From positions 1-7,427 of the forward strand of contig CAIWHI010000947.1 of NCBI GenBank assembly GCA_903912435.1: 7,427 nt of DNA. Reading direction: 5' to 3'. The position numbers and the translations under genes were made by a program. A model generated the notes under the pieces. It was not told the DNA's origin. It was given only the letters and a program-made list of their open reading frames with translations, and did no database searches. Positions 6,163-7,427 of the stretch are shown piece by piece (the first letter of the stretch is position 1; every line of letters starts with the position of its first letter). This DNA comes from an uncultured Bacteroidota bacterium (GTDB lineage: Bacteria > Bacteroidota > Bacteroidia > Chitinophagales > Chitinophagaceae).

Positions 6163-7427
6163 ATGAAATCCACCAACATCACCATCGGTAAAGAGCAGTC
6201 TTCTGCCCCGGGAACAATTATTACACCAATAGAAGAAGGGGGTGGTAGCCAGGAAATAGTAAAGCCGAAACGGGTAAGAAAAAAGGCAATACCTGAAGCC
6301 ACTCCTGCTTTGGTGCAAGAGCATCCGTTGAATTCCTTTCCGGTTGTGGCTATTGGGGCTTCGGCGGGAGGGCTTGAGGCGGTGACTGAACTACTCAAAA
6401 ATCTTTCGCCTGTTACAGGTATGGCATTTATTTATGTGCAGCACCTAAGTCCCGACCATAAAAGTATATTAGGGACACTGCTGGGCAGGGCCACTAAAAT
6501 GGTGGTGCAGGTGATTGATGATATGGAGAAAATGAAGCCTGATAATGTGTATGTGATACCGCATGACAGGGATATTGAGGTTACTGATGGCCATATCAAA
6601 CTAATTCCACGGATTCAAAAAACTTCCAATCTCTCGATTGATGTGCTTTTTGCTTCTTTGGCCGAAACGCATAAGGAGAATGTGATTGGCATTGTATTGT
6701 CGGGCAGTGCAAGTGATGGTACACGTGGACTTAAGGAAATAAAGCAGGCAGGGGGGATTACATTTGCCCAGGATGATTCAGCGAAATTCGGCAGCATGCC
6801 GCAGTCGGCTATTGCATCGGGTGTGGTTGATTTTATTTTATCCCCAAAAGAAATTGCCAAAGAACTGAACCGCCTGAGTAAGCATCCATTGCTACAACGT
6901 AAAGCCAGGAAGCCACAAGGTGAACCTGAGATTGAGAATAGCGACCCACACCTGAGTGCCATCTTACAGTTGTTGTCTCACAAGAAGAATGTTGATTTCA
7001 GCCATTATAAAATGACCACCATCAAGCGGCGGATACAGCGCAGGATGTTGATTCATAAAGTAAAAACATTAAAACAATATGCTGTTTTTCTGGCCGAGGA
7101 AAATGGTGAACTGGATCTGCTGTATCACGACCTACTCATTAATGTTACAGAGTTTTTCAGGGATACGGACGCATTCCAGTTGCTGTATAAAACCGAGCTT
7201 CCCCGCTTATTAAAAAGTAAGACCCAGGGTGAAACATTGCGCATATGGGTGGCTGCCTGCGCCACTGGCGAGGAGGTGTATTCACTGGCTATGATGATTC
7301 TTGAATTGCAAAAAAATAATGCCAATAGAATCCCTTTCCAGATTTTCGCTTCTGATTTGAGTGCCGATGCAATAAATACTGCCCGGCTTGGAGAATATTC
7401 ATTAGCGCAGCTAAAAAACGTGTCTCC
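6163..7427 (+). CDS. CheB-CheR fusion (methylesterase / methyltransferase) signalling protein, 3' end outside window
   Basis: The frame is open from ATG at 6163 to the right edge (421 codons seen). An in-frame TAG at 6136-6138 with no other ATG between fixes the start. Residues 1-58 are a charged, probably disordered lead-in (KPKRVRKK). Residues about 59-240 are a CheB methylesterase domain with its catalytic triad visible: Ser67 in GASAGG, His94 in VQHLSP and Asp185 in GSASDGTRG. There is no receiver domain. Residues about 260-345 are the helical CheR N-terminal domain (TTIKRRIQRRM, LLINVTEFFRD). The SAM-binding part follows, with LRIWVAACATGEEVYSLAM at 359-377 and FASDLSADAINTARLGEYS at 395-413. 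CheB removes and CheR adds methyl groups on receptor glutamates, CheR using S-adenosylmethionine. In this phylum such fusions usually continue into PAS and histidine-kinase domains and act in signalling not tied to flagella. That part is outside the window. Confidence 0.95.
   Translation, partial: MKSTNITIGKEQSSAPGTIITPIEEGGGSQEIVKPKRVRKKAIPEATPALVQEHPLNSFPVVAIGASAGGLEAVTELLKNLSPVTGMAFIYVQHLSPDHKSILGTLLGRATKMVVQVIDDMEKMKPDNVYVIPHDRDIEVTDGHIKLIPRIQKTSNLSIDVLFASLAETHKENVIGIVLSGSASDGTRGLKEIKQAGGITFAQDDSAKFGSMPQSAIASGVVDFILSPKEIAKELNRLSKHPLLQRKARKPQGEPEIENSDPHLSAILQLLSHKKNVDFSHYKMTTIKRRIQRRMLIHKVKTLKQYAVFLAEENGELDLLYHDLLINVTEFFRDTDAFQLLYKTELPRLLKSKTQGETLRIWVAACATGEEVYSLAMMILELQKNNANRIPFQIFASDLSADAINTARLGEYSLAQLKNVS

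Noticed and set aside
6067..6398. Two overlapping 85-codon minus-strand ORFs
   Set aside because: They are antisense to the N-terminal part and start of the CheB-CheR gene, whose catalytic motifs are clear.
6615..6962. 115-codon minus-strand ORF
   Set aside because: It is antisense to the CheB domain; the coding strand shows the family motifs.
7125..7325. 66-codon minus-strand ORF
   Set aside because: It is antisense to the CheR domain.

Overview
The window most likely comes from a member of the Bacteroidota. Three things point there: a CheB-CheR fusion that starts directly with the methylesterase domain, start codons preceded by A-rich tracts instead of a Shine-Dalgarno sequence, and AT-rich intergenic DNA between genes of moderate GC. 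This is inferred from gene content and style; no rRNA or other taxonomic marker is present.

Layout. Positions 4587 down to 1 (minus strand) are one uninterrupted reading frame of 1529 codons that runs off the left edge. It encodes a giant SpvB / FG-GAP / RHS (YD-repeat) protein resembling the TcB and TcC subunits of insecticidal Tc toxins joined in one chain. It has no visible signal peptide, and its C-terminal end, where RHS proteins carry the variable effector, lies outside the window. Positions 4588-5017 are a divergent intergenic region: a very AT-rich part with long A and T tracts, then a sharply GC-richer island that should form the leader of the next gene. Positions 5018-5593 (plus strand) encode a complete 191-residue protein rich in Gly, Asn, Ser, Thr and Tyr. 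It looks like a small beta-sandwich of the type seen in phage virions, and a strong hairpin terminator follows it. Positions 5683-6162 contain no convincing gene, only inverted repeats. From 6163 to the right edge (plus strand) lies the first 421 codons of a CheB-CheR fusion regulator.

How the parts may work together. The RHS protein and the 191-residue protein are transcribed divergently from a shared control region, so they could be co-regulated or belong to one exported or toxin-related module. That is an inference from position only. The CheB-CheR gene is separated from them by a terminator and about 480 bases and is probably an independent signalling gene. The most unusual items are the small phage-like protein standing alone beside a Tc-like RHS gene, and the GC-rich repeat-bearing leader in front of it.
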